Shown here piece after piece: positions 33,415-42,306 of a stretch of 42,858 nucleotides of DNA. The notes beneath the pieces were generated by a model. That model ran no database searches. It had not been told where the DNA came from and saw nothing but the letters and a program-made list of their open reading frames with translations. Position 1 is the stretch's first letter, and each line of letters starts with the position of its first letter. The DNA lies in the NCBI GenBank assembly GCA_003599485.1, contig QZKM01000001.1:1-42858 (forward strand), written 5' to 3'. The position numbers were made by a program, and so were the translations under genes. Origin of the DNA: Gammaproteobacteria bacterium (GTDB lineage Bacteria > Pseudomonadota > Gammaproteobacteria > SURF-13).

Positions 33415-34416
33415 TTACCGCGCCTTGACGCGCACCGCCTGGCCTTCCTTTAAACCCGCAGGCGGCGTCACGATGATGTTCTCCGCGCCGGTGAGTCCTT
33501 CAGTAATCTCGATCTGTTTGTCATCAACGGCCCCGGTTTTAACGCCGCGGCGCTCCGCCTTGCCGTCCCGCACCAGCCACAGCGCGCCGTTCGCCACCGC
33601 GCTCAAGGGAACCAGCAGGGCATCGGGCGTAGCGCGCGTGATGATGTTGACCTCGGTGGTCATGCCGATTTGCAATTTGGTATCCGGCGGCAGGGTGACG
33701 CGCACGCGGTAACTCTTGTTGAGCGGGTCGCCCTTGGGGGTGATTTCGGCTATCACGCCTTCCAATGTCTCGGCGGGGAAGGCGTCGGCCTTGATGACCA
33801 CGCGCTGGCCGGGCCGCACGCGCGGGATGTCTTCCTCGTCCACCTCGGCGGTGATGCGCAGCGGACTCGCCTCGCCCACCCAGAACAGCACCTGGGCGCC
33901 GGTCGCCGTTTCACCCGGTTCGCCGTCCTGGCGCAGCACGACGCCGTCCATGGGCGCGCGCAAACTCAATTCCTCCACCACGTACCGGGCTGCATCGAGA
34001 TTGGCCTGCGCTTGGCGGTGCTCGCTCACAGCCCGGTCATACGCCTGTTTGCCCACATAGCCTTTATTGAACAGCGGCGTAAGGCGCTTGACCTCGTCGC
34101 GCAGCAGACGCTCCTGTGCGGCCAGCTGATCCGCGCGTGCGCGCGCCTCATCGTCATTCAGGCGCGCGAGCAACTGATTGCGCTTCACCCGTTCGCCTTC
34201 GCGCGCCAGGATTTCCACGATGCGCGCGGTGCTTTTCGGCCCCACCTTGGCCCAATGCACCGGCTCCACGTTGCCGGTGGCGTACACCGCCTCCACCGCC
34301 GGGCCGCGCAGGGGAGCGGCCACCTGCACGCGCGGAGCACCGGTAAAAATAAACCACAGCGCGGCGGCGCCCAGCGCAACAGCGGACAATGCGAACAGCC
34401 AGTAACGGGGGTGCAT
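33415..34416 (-). CDS. Periplasmic adaptor (HlyD/MacA-like)
   Basis: This 333-residue membrane-fusion protein has an N-terminal membrane anchor (LFALSAVALGAAALWFIF), lipoyl halves (AKVGPKSTARIVEILAREGERVKRNQLLARLN in part; LRAPMDGVVLRQDGEPGETATGAQVLF in part), a short coiled-coil hairpin between them, and a beta-barrel/membrane-proximal region to the C-terminus. It is the first gene of the adaptor–permease–ATPase unit, a MacAB-like layout. An outer-membrane TolC-type channel would be needed and is not in the window. The ATG at 34416 precedes the anchor. Confidence 0.9.
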   Translation of the reverse strand: MHPRYWLFALSAVALGAAALWFIFTGAPRVQVAAPLRGPAVEAVYATGNVEPVHWAKVGPKSTARIVEILAREGERVKRNQLLARLNDDEARARADQLAAQERLLRDEVKRLTPLFNKGYVGKQAYDRAVSEHRQAQANLDAARYVVEELSLRAPMDGVVLRQDGEPGETATGAQVLFWVGEASPLRITAEVDEEDIPRVRPGQRVVIKADAFPAETLEGVIAEITPKGDPLNKSYRVRVTLPPDTKLQIGMTTEVNIITRATPDALLVPLSAVANGALWLVRDGKAERRGVKTGAVDDKQIEITEGLTGAENIIVTPPAGLKEGQAVRVKAR

Positions 34417-34573
34417 TTTTTATAGAGGCGCTGTTGCGTTAACGTGGGAGTCAAAAGAGTGCCATGACCATATTGCCATCACCGGCGCAGACATACCAGT
34501 TATGGACTCCCCAGGCGTGGGGCATTCTGTTAAGATTCGGTTAAGATAGCAGATTTTCGCCCTGTTGCCGCCC
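34417..34573. other. Divergent intergenic region between the ABC adaptor and gspC
   Basis: It holds the 5' ends of two divergent operons. A tandem gttaagatt/ggttaagat (about 34529–34547) is A+T-rich and may contain the gsp –10 box, but no matching –35 box is convincing. A small hairpin, ccccaggcgtgggg, lies at about 34510. Confidence 0.4.
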
Positions 34574-35515
34574 ATGCAAACGCTTGCCTGGAATACTGCC
34601 TTTTTACGTCATGCGTTAAGCGGACGCTTCATGCAGCATACCGCACAGGCGGCCAATATCGCATTGCTGATACTCATCGCCTGGAGCGTGGGGAGTCACG
34701 CCTGGACCTGGTGGGCGAAATCCAGGGCCCCGGCCGCTGCCGCGGCGCCTGCCGTTCCCGCCGCGCCACCCGCGCCGCAGGTGGATATCGCGGCGCTGCA
34801 TCTGTTTGGCGAGAGCCACGCGGAGCCGGGCGCCGAAACGGCGGCCGATGCGCCGGAGACGCCGCTCAATCTCACCCTGCGCGGGGTGTTTTCCAGCGAT
34901 GATCCGGAAGCCGCCTACGCCATCATCGCCGGGCCGGACGGTAAGGAAACGGGTTACGCGCTGGAGGATGAACTGCCCGGCGGCGCGGTATTGAAGGCGG
35001 TGTTTCCCGACCGGGTGACGCTGATGCGCAACGGGCGCAACGAGAGCCTGAGCCTGCCCAGACAACCGCTGGAGAATACGTCACCGCCCCAGCCCGCGCC
35101 GCTCATCAGCGCGCCTGTCCCTCAGCCCAGCGTGCTTCCGCCTGTCATCGCCCGAGGACAGGATGGACAGGAAGCCCCCGCTCCGCAGGGCCCGGATATC
35201 GGCGCGGCGCTGCGTAATTACCGTGAGGCGCTCAAGGCCAATCCGCAAAGCCTCGCGGGCCTGGTGCACACCGAACCGGTGCAGCAGGACGGCAAGTTCA
35301 TGGGCTACCGCCTGCAACCCGGGGCCGATGCCGGGCTGCTCGGCCGCATGGGTCTGCAACCGGGTGATGTGGTGACGGCGGTGAACGGCGTCACCCTGGA
35401 TAGCCCGGCGCGCGGCCAGGAGGCGCTGCGCGCGCTTGCCTCAGCCAGCGATCTGCGCCTGACCCTGCTGCGCAACGGCACGCCGCACAGTGTGGCGTTT
35501 TCGGTGCAGGAATAG
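34574..35515 (+). CDS. gspC: Type II secretion protein GspC
   Basis: GspC links the inner-membrane platform to the outer-membrane secretin. The 313-residue protein has one N-terminal membrane segment (ANIALLILIAWSVGSHAW), an Ala/Pro linker, the HR domain (PLNLTLRGVFSSDDPEAAYAII in part, about 100–165), a second Pro-rich linker and a C-terminal PDZ domain (YRLQPGADAGLLGRMGLQPGDVVTAVNGV in part). The ATG at 34574 is preferred to a TTG nine bases before. It is the first gene of the gsp operon. Confidence 0.92.
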   Translation: MQTLAWNTAFLRHALSGRFMQHTAQAANIALLILIAWSVGSHAWTWWAKSRAPAAAAAPAVPAAPPAPQVDIAALHLFGESHAEPGAETAADAPETPLNLTLRGVFSSDDPEAAYAIIAGPDGKETGYALEDELPGGAVLKAVFPDRVTLMRNGRNESLSLPRQPLENTSPPQPAPLISAPVPQPSVLPPVIARGQDGQEAPAPQGPDIGAALRNYREALKANPQSLAGLVHTEPVQQDGKFMGYRLQPGADAGLLGRMGLQPGDVVTAVNGVTLDSPARGQEALRALASASDLRLTLLRNGTPHSVAFSVQE

Positions 35516-35559
35516 TGCTACACTGGGCGGCTGGGCATTGTTTATTTAAGGTATAAATA

Positions 35560-37572
35560 ATGAGACACCCCCGCCTTATCACAAGCCATCTGCGCCGGGC
35601 GGCGCTGTTTGCGCTGTGCCTGGCGCTCGCCGCCCCGGCGCGCGCCGAACCGGTGACGCTCAATTTCCGCGACGCCGACATCCATGCCGTCATCAGCACC
35701 GTGTCGGAGATCACCGGCAAGAATTTCATCGTGGACCCGCGCGTGAGCGGCAAGATCACCATCGTCTCCACCCGTCCGATGGAGAAGGACGAGGTGTACC
35801 AGGTGTTTCTCTCGGTGCTGGAGGTGCACGGCTTCGCCACCGTGCCGGGCGGCAAGGTGATCAAGATCGTGCCGGACGCGAACGCCAAGTTCGGCGACAT
35901 CCCCACCGCCACTGACGAAGAACCCGGCGCGGGCGACGAGATCATCACGCGCGTGATTGAGGTGAAACACGTGCAGGCCGCGCAACTGGTGCCGATCCTG
36001 CGGCCGCTGGCCAGCCCGCAGGGGCACATGGCGGCGTTTCCACAGAACAATACGCTGATTGTCTCCGACCGCGCGGGCAACACCGAACGCCTGGCGAAAA
36101 TCATCCGCCGCGTGGATCAGCCCAGCTCCGATGAGGTGGAGATCATCCCGGTGCAGAACGCCTCCGCCGCCGAACTGGTGCGCATCCTCACCACGCTGGA
36201 GCAGCAGAGCAAACGCTCCGATCCCAGCGCCAAACAGGTGACGCTGCTCGCCGATGAGCGCACCAACAGTATCCTGGTCAGCGGCGATCAAAACGAGCGG
36301 CTGCGCGTGCGCGCCACCATCTCCCATCTGGATACTCCGATTGATGAAGGCGAGGGCAACATCCACGTGGTCTACCTGCGCTACGCCAAGGCCAGCGACC
36401 TGGTCGCGGTGTTGACCGGCGTGGGTAAAACCGCCAAGGCGGGCAAAGCGCCGGGCGCGCCCGCCGCTGCGACTCCCGCGCCGGCGGATGCGGGAGCGCC
36501 CTCTCCCGTAACGGGCGGTGCTGGCAACAGCGCCTTGAGCATCCAGGCCGATGACGCCACCAACGCGCTCATCATCACCTCCACGCCGGAGCAGTTCCGC
36601 GCACTGCAAAGCGTGATCCGCCAGCTCGACGTGCGACGCGCGCAGGTGCAGGTGGAGGCGCTGATCGCCGAAGTATCATCCGACAAGGCCACGGATCTCG
36701 GCGTGCAGTGGCGCTTCAGCGGCGACCCTGATGTCACCGGCACGGTGGGCGCGGCGACCGTTACCAACAGCGCCATCACCCTCAGTCCCACCTCGCCGGC
36801 GAGCGGCCTGACCCTGGGCTTTTTCAGGAACAGCACCACGCTGCGCGCGCTCATCAACGCCATCAGCAAGGATACCGATACCAACGTCCTGTCCACACCC
36901 ACGCTGGTCACGCTGGACAATCAAGAGGCCGAAATCACTGTGGGGCAAAACGTGCCGTTCATCACCGGGCAGTTCACCAATACCGGCGCTACGACAGGCG
37001 CCACCAATCCATTTCAGACCATCGAGCGCAAGGACGTGGGCGTGAAGCTCAAGATCAAGCCGCAGATCAACGAGGGCAACGCGGTCAAGCTTGACATCGA
37101 ACAGGAAGTCTCCAGCGTCTCGCGCACCACGGTCACCGGCGCGAGCGACCTCGTGACCAACAAGCGTTCCATCAAGACCAGCGTACTGGTGGATGACGGC
37201 AAAATCGTGGTGCTGGGCGGGCTGGTGAAGGATGATCTCAGCGAGACGGTGGAAAAGGTGCCGGGGCTGGGCGATCTCCCCTTGCTCGGTAAATTATTCA
37301 GCACCACCAAAACCGCTCTGGTCAAAACCAACCTGATGGTGTTTTTGCAGCCCACCATCGTGCGCAACGCCAACGATGCGACGCGGCTGGCGAGCGACAA
37401 GTACAACTACATCCGCGCCAGGGAATTCGAGAGCGCGGAGGACGGCGTGGAGTTGATGCCGTTTGAAAAGGCGCCGCTGCTGCCGCCGCTGGAAAATGCA
37501 TTGCCCGGCGCGCCGGTGGCCAAACCCTGGCGTAATCCCGATGGCGACCCTGCTGCAGAGCCCGCTCCCTGA
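35560..37572 (+). CDS. gspD: Type II secretion secretin GspD
   Basis: GspD is the multimeric outer-membrane channel of type II secretion. The 670-residue protein has a signal peptide (cleavage after APARA, about residue 29), the N0 domain ([25 protein letters not shown] in part), three KH-like N1–N3 domains, an Ala/Pro-rich spacer between the N3 halves, and the C-terminal secretin domain (about 370–610) with [54 protein letters not shown] (in part). TAAGGT about ten bases upstream is the likely ribosome-binding site. It overlaps gspE by 32 bases. Confidence 0.96.
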   Translation: MRHPRLITSHLRRAALFALCLALAAPARAEPVTLNFRDADIHAVISTVSEITGKNFIVDPRVSGKITIVSTRPMEKDEVYQVFLSVLEVHGFATVPGGKVIKIVPDANAKFGDIPTATDEEPGAGDEIITRVIEVKHVQAAQLVPILRPLASPQGHMAAFPQNNTLIVSDRAGNTERLAKIIRRVDQPSSDEVEIIPVQNASAAELVRILTTLEQQSKRSDPSAKQVTLLADERTNSILVSGDQNERLRVRATISHLDTPIDEGEGNIHVVYLRYAKASDLVAVLTGVGKTAKAGKAPGAPAAATPAPADAGAPSPVTGGAGNSALSIQADDATNALIITSTPEQFRALQSVIRQLDVRRAQVQVEALIAEVSSDKATDLGVQWRFSGDPDVTGTVGAATVTNSAITLSPTSPASGLTLGFFRNSTTLRALINAISKDTDTNVLSTPTLVTLDNQEAEITVGQNVPFITGQFTNTGATTGATNPFQTIERKDVGVKLKIKPQINEGNAVKLDIEQEVSSVSRTTVTGASDLVTNKRSIKTSVLVDDGKIVVLGGLVKDDLSETVEKVPGLGDLPLLGKLFSTTKTALVKTNLMVFLQPTIVRNANDATRLASDKYNYIRAREFESAEDGVELMPFEKAPLLPPLENALPGAPVAKPWRNPDGDPAAEPAP

Positions 37573-39076
37573 GACGGCGGCGGACCTCACCCAGGACGAA
37601 GCCCGCGCGCCGCGCGCGCTGGCGTTTGCCTTCGCCAAGCGCCACGGCGTACTGCTGGCGGGCATGGAGGAAAACCGGCGCGTCATACTCCACCGCCCCG
37701 GTGTGAGCGTACAGACGTTCGCCGAGTTGCGGCGGCATCTCGGCACGGCGCTCACGCTGCGCGAAGTCTCCGGGGAAGAATTCGAAACCCGTCTGCAACA
37801 GAGCTACGAGCAGGGCTCCGGCGAAACCATGCAGATGATGGAAGACATCGGCGAGGCGACCGATCTGCTGCGCGTGGCGCAGGAGCTGGAAGAGCCCCAG
37901 GACCTGATGGAAAGCGAAGACGACGCGCCCATCATCCGTCTCATCAACGCGCTGCTCACCGAGGCGATCAAGATGAACGCTTCGGACATTCACATCGAAC
38001 CGTTTGAAAACCGCCTGGTGGTGCGCCTGCGCGTGGACGGCATCCTGCGCGAGATACTGGAACCCAAGCGCGCGCTGGCGCCGCTGCTGGTGTCGCGCAT
38101 CAAGGTGATGGCGAAACTGGACATCGCCGAGAAGCGCCTGCCGCAGGACGGGCGCATCTCCCTGCGCATCGCGGGCCGCCCGGTGGACGTGCGCGTCTCC
38201 ACGCTGCCCTCCGGGCACGGCGAGCGCGTGGTGCTGCGCCTGCTCGACAAGCAGGCCGGGCGCCTCGACCTGCAGCACCTCGGCATGCCGGAGCAGGTGA
38301 TGAACACGCTCGACAAGCTCATCCACCTGCCGCATGGCATCGTGCTGGTCACCGGCCCCACCGGCTCCGGCAAGACCACCACGCTGTACGCCGCGCTCAC
38401 CCGCGTCAACGACAAGAAGCGCAACCTGATGACGGTGGAAGACCCGATCGAATATTTTCTCGACGGCGTGGGCCAAACCCAGGTCAACCCCAAGGTAGAC
38501 ATGACCTTCGCGCGCGGCCTGCGCGCCATTCTGCGCCAGGATCCGGACGTGGTGATGGTGGGCGAAATCCGCGACCTGGAAACCGCGCAGATCGCGGTGC
38601 AGGCGAGCCTCACCGGCCACCTGGTGCTGTCCACGCTGCACACCAACAGCGCGGCGGGCGCGGTGACGCGTTTGCGCGACATGGGCGTGGAGCCGTTCCT
38701 GTTGTCGTCCAGTCTGGTTGGCGTGCTGGCGCAGCGCCTGGTGCGTCTGCTGTGTCCCGCGTGCAAGCGCCCCTATACCGCCAATGGCCTGGACTGTGCG
38801 CAACTCGGCGTTTCCGCCGCCAGCCCCCCGGTTCTGTACGCGCCGGCGGGCTGTGTCGAGTGCAATCAACTCGGTTACCGCGGCCGCACCGGCATCTATG
38901 AGCTCATTCCGGTGGACGACAAGCTGCGCAACATGATTCACGACGGCTCCGGCGAACACGCGCTGGAAACGCACGCGCGCACCCTCACCCCCAGCATCCG
39001 CCAAGACGGCATGCGCCGCGTGCTGGCAGGCGACACCGCGCTGGAGGAGGTGTTGCGGGTAACACGTGAAGACTGA
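37541..39076 (+). CDS. gspE: Type II secretion ATPase GspE
   Basis: GspE is the cytoplasmic hexameric ATPase that drives pseudopilus growth. The 511-residue protein (ATG 37541) has an N-terminal domain that binds the platform protein GspL, an N2 domain ([21 protein letters not shown] in part) and the C-terminal ATPase with Walker [10 protein letters not shown], the Asp box ([15 protein letters not shown]), Walker [17 protein letters not shown] and the His box ([13 protein letters not shown]). Its zinc-binding cysteines are CPAC and CVEC. The frame is open for 26 codons upstream, but that part lies in gspD. Confidence 0.96.
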   Translation: MATLLQSPLPETAADLTQDEARAPRALAFAFAKRHGVLLAGMEENRRVILHRPGVSVQTFAELRRHLGTALTLREVSGEEFETRLQQSYEQGSGETMQMMEDIGEATDLLRVAQELEEPQDLMESEDDAPIIRLINALLTEAIKMNASDIHIEPFENRLVVRLRVDGILREILEPKRALAPLLVSRIKVMAKLDIAEKRLPQDGRISLRIAGRPVDVRVSTLPSGHGERVVLRLLDKQAGRLDLQHLGMPEQVMNTLDKLIHLPHGIVLVTGPTGSGKTTTLYAALTRVNDKKRNLMTVEDPIEYFLDGVGQTQVNPKVDMTFARGLRAILRQDPDVVMVGEIRDLETAQIAVQASLTGHLVLSTLHTNSAAGAVTRLRDMGVEPFLLSSSLVGVLAQRLVRLLCPACKRPYTANGLDCAQLGVSAASPPVLYAPAGCVECNQLGYRGRTGIYELIPVDDKLRNMIHDGSGEHALETHARTLTPSIRQDGMRRVLAGDTALEEVLRVTRED

Positions 39077-39169
39077 TAAATACAGGGGAAAGGGAAAAGA
39101 GACAAGGGCAAAGGGAAGTACCGCCCACCCTTGTATCTTTTCCCTTTGCCCTTTTCCCTGTATTTTAGT
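39076..39169. repeat. Purine/pyrimidine-rich hairpin repeat between gspE and gspF
   Basis: The left arm (about 39077–39118) reads tacaggggaaagggaaaag, then agacaagggcaaaggg. The right arm (39130–39168) is its imperfect inverse: cttgtatcttttccctttgc followed by ccttttccctgtatttt. The loop is only about ten bases. The modules TACAGGG(G)AAA, GATACAAGGG and AAGGGCAAAGGG are shared with the repeat between trkA and trkH. Confidence 0.75.
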
Positions 39170-40384
39170 ATGTCCGCCTTCGAATATCTCGCATTAGACA
39201 CCGCCGGGCGCCGCCACAAGGGCGTGCTGGAGGCGGACAGCGCGCGCCAGATACGCGGCCAGTTGCGCGAGCGCGGCATGACGCCGCTGTCGGTGGAAGA
39301 GGTGCGCAAGCGCGAGGCGCGCGCGCGGGTTGCGTTCACCTTCCAGCGCGGCGTCAGCGTCACCGGCCTGGCGCTGATCACGCGCCAGCTTGCCACGCTG
39401 GTGCGCGCGGCGCTGCCGGTGGAAGAGGCGCTGCGCGTGGCCGCGCAGCAAAACGAAAAGCCGCGCCTGCGCAACATGCTGATGGGCGTGCGCGGACGCA
39501 TCCTGGAGGGCCACACGCTGGCGCACGCGCTGGGTGATTTTCCGCACGTGTTTCCCGCGCTGTACCGCTCCACCGTCGCGGCGGGCGAGCAATCCGGGCA
39601 TCTGGAAAGCGTGCTGGAGCGCCTGGCCGATTACGCCGAGGCGCATCAGCAGTTGCGCCAGAAGCTGGGCCTGGCGCTGATTTACCCGGCGATCATGACC
39701 GTGGTCGCGCTCGCCATCGTCATCGGCCTGCTCACCTACGTGGTGCCCCAGGTGGTGGAGGTATTCGAAAACATCGGCCAGAAATTGCCGCTGCTCACGC
39801 GCGGCCTGATTGCGGTGAGCGACTTTCTGCGCGCCTATGGTTTGTTGCTTGCGCTGGGGCTGATCGCGGCGGGCGTGACGTTCAGGTTCTCGCTGCGCCA
39901 GCCGGCCGCGCGTTACCGGTTCCATCAGTTCGTGCTGCGCCTGCCGCTCATTGGACGCCTGACGCGCGGCGTCAACGCGGCGCGGTTCGCGCGCACCTTC
40001 AGCATCCTCACCGCGAGCAGCGTGCCGGTGCTGGAGGGCCTGCGCATCTCGGCCGAGGTGATCGGCAACCTGCCCATGCGCAAGGCGGTGGAGGAAGCGG
40101 CGGTGCGCGTGCGCGAGGGCGCGAGCCTGCACAAATCGCTCGACGCCACGCAACTGTTCCCGCCCATGCTCATCAACCTCATCGCCAGCGGCGAGGCGAG
40201 CGGCAACCTGGGCGACATGCTGGAGCGCGCGGCGCAGAGCCAGGAGCGCGAGATGGAAACGCTAATGGCCGCCATGCTCGCCCTGTTCGAACCCTTGCTC
40301 ATCGTCACCATGGGCGCCATCGTGCTCGTGATAGTATTAGCCATACTGTTGCCCATCTTTGACCTGAACCAAATGGTGAAATAA
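39170..40384 (+). CDS. gspF: Type II secretion platform protein GspF
   Basis: GspF is the polytopic inner-membrane platform protein. The 404-residue length is typical, with two T2SSF domains (about 65–190 and 265–390) and three membrane segments (around 165–190, 215–235 and 370–395). Characteristic segments are FEYLALDTAGRRHKGVLEADSA (in part), LATLVRAALPVEEAL, YPAIMTVVALAIVIGLLTYVVPQVVEVFE (in part) and LIASGEASGNLGDML. The ATG at 39170 directly follows the pyrimidine arm of a hairpin repeat and lacks a Shine–Dalgarno sequence; the open frame into the repeat is not GspF-like. Confidence 0.95.
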   Translation: MSAFEYLALDTAGRRHKGVLEADSARQIRGQLRERGMTPLSVEEVRKREARARVAFTFQRGVSVTGLALITRQLATLVRAALPVEEALRVAAQQNEKPRLRNMLMGVRGRILEGHTLAHALGDFPHVFPALYRSTVAAGEQSGHLESVLERLADYAEAHQQLRQKLGLALIYPAIMTVVALAIVIGLLTYVVPQVVEVFENIGQKLPLLTRGLIAVSDFLRAYGLLLALGLIAAGVTFRFSLRQPAARYRFHQFVLRLPLIGRLTRGVNAARFARTFSILTASSVPVLEGLRISAEVIGNLPMRKAVEEAAVRVREGASLHKSLDATQLFPPMLINLIASGEASGNLGDMLERAAQSQEREMETLMAAMLALFEPLLIVTMGAIVLVIVLAILLPIFDLNQMVK

Positions 40385-40813
40385 ATGCAGCGTACCCACA
40401 GCGGTTTTACCTTGATCGAAATCATGGTGGTCGTGGTCATCCTCGCCATCCTCGCCACCATCGTGCTGCCGCGCGTGATGAGCCGCCCGGACGAGGCGCG
40501 CATCACCAAGGCGAAGCAGGACATCCGCACCCTGGAGGGCGCGCTCAACCTGTACAAGCTCGACAACTTCGATTATCCCACCACCGACCAGGGTCTGGAG
40601 GCGCTGGCGCAGAAGCCCGGCGCGCCGCCGGAGCCGCGCAACTGGAAGCAGGGCGGCTACATAGACCGTCTGCCCAAGGACCCATGGGGCGAAGCCTATC
40701 AATATCTCAATCCCGGCACGCACGGCGCGATAGACATCTATAGCTTGGGCGCGGATCGCCAGCCGGGCGGCGAGGGCAACAATGCCGACATCGGCAACTG
40801 GAATCTGGAGTAG
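40385..40813 (+). CDS. gspG: Major pseudopilin GspG
   Basis: GspG is the main subunit of the type II pseudopilus. The 142-residue precursor has the prepilin peptidase site SG|FTLIEIMVVVVILAILA (in part), with the conserved glutamate at mature position 5. The calcium-binding C-terminal region is typical: DNFDYPTTDQGLEAL, PWGEAYQYLNPG and DIYSLGADRQPGGEGNNADIGNW (in part). The ATG directly follows the gspF stop. Confidence 0.97.
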   Translation: MQRTHSGFTLIEIMVVVVILAILATIVLPRVMSRPDEARITKAKQDIRTLEGALNLYKLDNFDYPTTDQGLEALAQKPGAPPEPRNWKQGGYIDRLPKDPWGEAYQYLNPGTHGAIDIYSLGADRQPGGEGNNADIGNWNLE

Positions 40814-41315
40814 CGCCCGCACAGCCCCGCCCCAGGCAGGCTTCACGCTGCTGGAAGTGCTGGTGGTGGTGTTCATCATCGGCGTCACCCTGACGCTGGC
40901 CACACTCACGGTAGGCAATCGCACCCAGGAGGCGCTGGAGCAGGAAGCGCTGCGCTTGAGCGCGCGCCTCAAGCTCGCCGGTGAAGAGGCGGTGATGCAG
41001 GCCAGGGAATACGCGCTTGAATTCACCGCGGACGGCTACCGTTTCCTGGTGTTTGAAAACAACGAATGGCGTGCGCTCAAGCAGGACGGCACGCTGCGCG
41101 CGCGCCGTCTGCCGGACGGGTTATGGATGAAGGTCAGTCTGCCGGACGAAGCGGCGCAGGAGCAACCGGACGAAAAAGCGCCGCAGCGCATCTATCTGCT
41201 CTCCAGCGGCGAGATGAGCGCGTTTGAAATTGACTTCGGCTCAAACCAAACCGCGGACTACCGGCTCACCGGTGAATTCGACGGTTCGATTAAGTTAAGC
41301 CGCGCCGGCCTGTGA
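40782..41315 (+). CDS. gspH: Minor pseudopilin GspH
   Basis: GspH is a minor pseudopilin near the tip of the pseudopilus. The 177-residue protein has a short leader and the prepilin site QAG|FTLLEVLVVVFIIGVTL (in part), followed by a GspH-type beta domain (EQEALRLSARLKLAGEEAVMQAREYALEFT in part). The ATG at 40782 lies 32 bases before the gspG stop and gives a 20-residue leader. It overlaps the gspI GTG start by four bases. Confidence 0.92.
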   Translation: MPTSATGIWSSARTAPPQAGFTLLEVLVVVFIIGVTLTLATLTVGNRTQEALEQEALRLSARLKLAGEEAVMQAREYALEFTADGYRFLVFENNEWRALKQDGTLRARRLPDGLWMKVSLPDEAAQEQPDEKAPQRIYLLSSGEMSAFEIDFGSNQTADYRLTGEFDGSIKLSRAGL

Positions 41316-41689
41316 ACACCTCACGCGGTTTCACCCTGATTGAAGTCATGGTGGCGCTGGCGGTGCTGGCCATCGCGCTCTCCGCCATCGCCAAGAGCGT
41401 GAGCCAGAACACCGCCAATCTCGGCTACCTGCGCGACCGCACCCTGGCGCACTGGGTGGCGATGAATAAAATCGCCGAACTGCAAATCCGCCGCGATTGG
41501 CCCGGGCCCGGCGCCACTCAAGGCAGCAGCGAGATGGCCGGGCGCGAATGGCATTGGACGGTGACGGTAAAGGAAACCGCCGACGCCAACGTGCGGCTGC
41601 TCGAGGTCGCGGCCGGCGCCGGCAAAGACGAGCCGCTGACCCATTTACTCGGCTACCTGGGCAAGCCGCAGGCAGAGTCATCACCCTGA
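41312..41689 (+). CDS. gspI: Minor pseudopilin GspI
   Basis: GspI is a minor pseudopilin that forms the tip complex with GspJ and GspK. The 125-residue precursor begins MNTSRG|FTLIEVMVALAVLAIAL (in part), with the glutamate at mature position 5, and contains the family-typical NTANLGYLRDRTLAHWVAMNKIAELQ region (in part). The GTG start overlaps the gspH stop (GTGA). Its TGA shares one base with the gspJ ATG (TGATG). Confidence 0.94.
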   Translation: MNTSRGFTLIEVMVALAVLAIALSAIAKSVSQNTANLGYLRDRTLAHWVAMNKIAELQIRRDWPGPGATQGSSEMAGREWHWTVTVKETADANVRLLEVAAGAGKDEPLTHLLGYLGKPQAESSP

Positions 41690-42306
41690 TGGCGCATTCC
41701 AGTTATTACGCCAAACGCCCGGCGCGCGGCTTCACGCTGCTGGAGTTGCTGGTGGCGCTGTCCATCTTCGCGCTGATCGGCGCGCTCGCCTACAGCGGCC
41801 TGTCCGGGGTGCTGGAAACGCGCAAACAAGCACAACACAAGGCGGAGCAACTCGCCGCGTTGCAGCTCGCTTTTTTCTTCATCGAACGTGACCTGGAACA
41901 GGCCAGCACGCGCGGGGTGCGCGACATTCTGGGCGATGCCCAGCCGGCGCTGCGCGTCAATCAGGATAAGACGCTGGAGCTCACGCGCGGCGGCTGGCGC
42001 AACCCCGGCGCCGTCGCGCGCAGCCATTTACAGCGCGTGGCGTACCAGCTCAAGGAGGGCGCACTGCTGCGCCTGACCTGGCCGGTGCTGGATCAGGCGC
42101 AAAACAGCGCGCCGCGCGAAGCCGTGCTGCTGTCCGGCGTCAAGACGTTCGAGGCGCGCTTTTACGATCAGGCGCTGGCCGTGCAATCCGGCTGGCCCGC
42201 GAGCGCCGGCAACGCGCGGCCCCTGCCGCGCGCCGTCGAGATCAGCATCGAGCCGGAAGGCTTCGGGCGCGTCACGCGCCTGTTCCGCGTCGCGGACGGC
42301 GCATGA
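41689..42306 (+). CDS. gspJ: Minor pseudopilin GspJ
   Basis: GspJ is a minor pseudopilin of the tip complex. The 205-residue precursor has the prepilin site PARG|FTLLELLVALSIFALIG (in part), then FFFIERDLEQASTRGVRDILGD (in part) and a large beta domain ending EISIEPEGFGRVTRLFRV. ATG 41689 is the only start that fits; the open frame upstream runs through gspI. It overlaps gspK by four bases (ATGA). Confidence 0.94.
   Translation: MAHSSYYAKRPARGFTLLELLVALSIFALIGALAYSGLSGVLETRKQAQHKAEQLAALQLAFFFIERDLEQASTRGVRDILGDAQPALRVNQDKTLELTRGGWRNPGAVARSHLQRVAYQLKEGALLRLTWPVLDQAQNSAPREAVLLSGVKTFEARFYDQALAVQSGWPASAGNARPLPRAVEISIEPEGFGRVTRLFRVADGA

Noticed and set aside
31466-34416. LolCDE lipoprotein-release operon
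   Set aside because: The ATPase is LolD-like, but there is only one permease and an HlyD-type adaptor comes first, so a MacAB-like export unit fits better.
37322-39004. 560-codon open frame opposite gspE
   Set aside because: Antisense of a highly conserved ATPase gene; low-complexity His/Arg/Gln-rich translation and no start signal.
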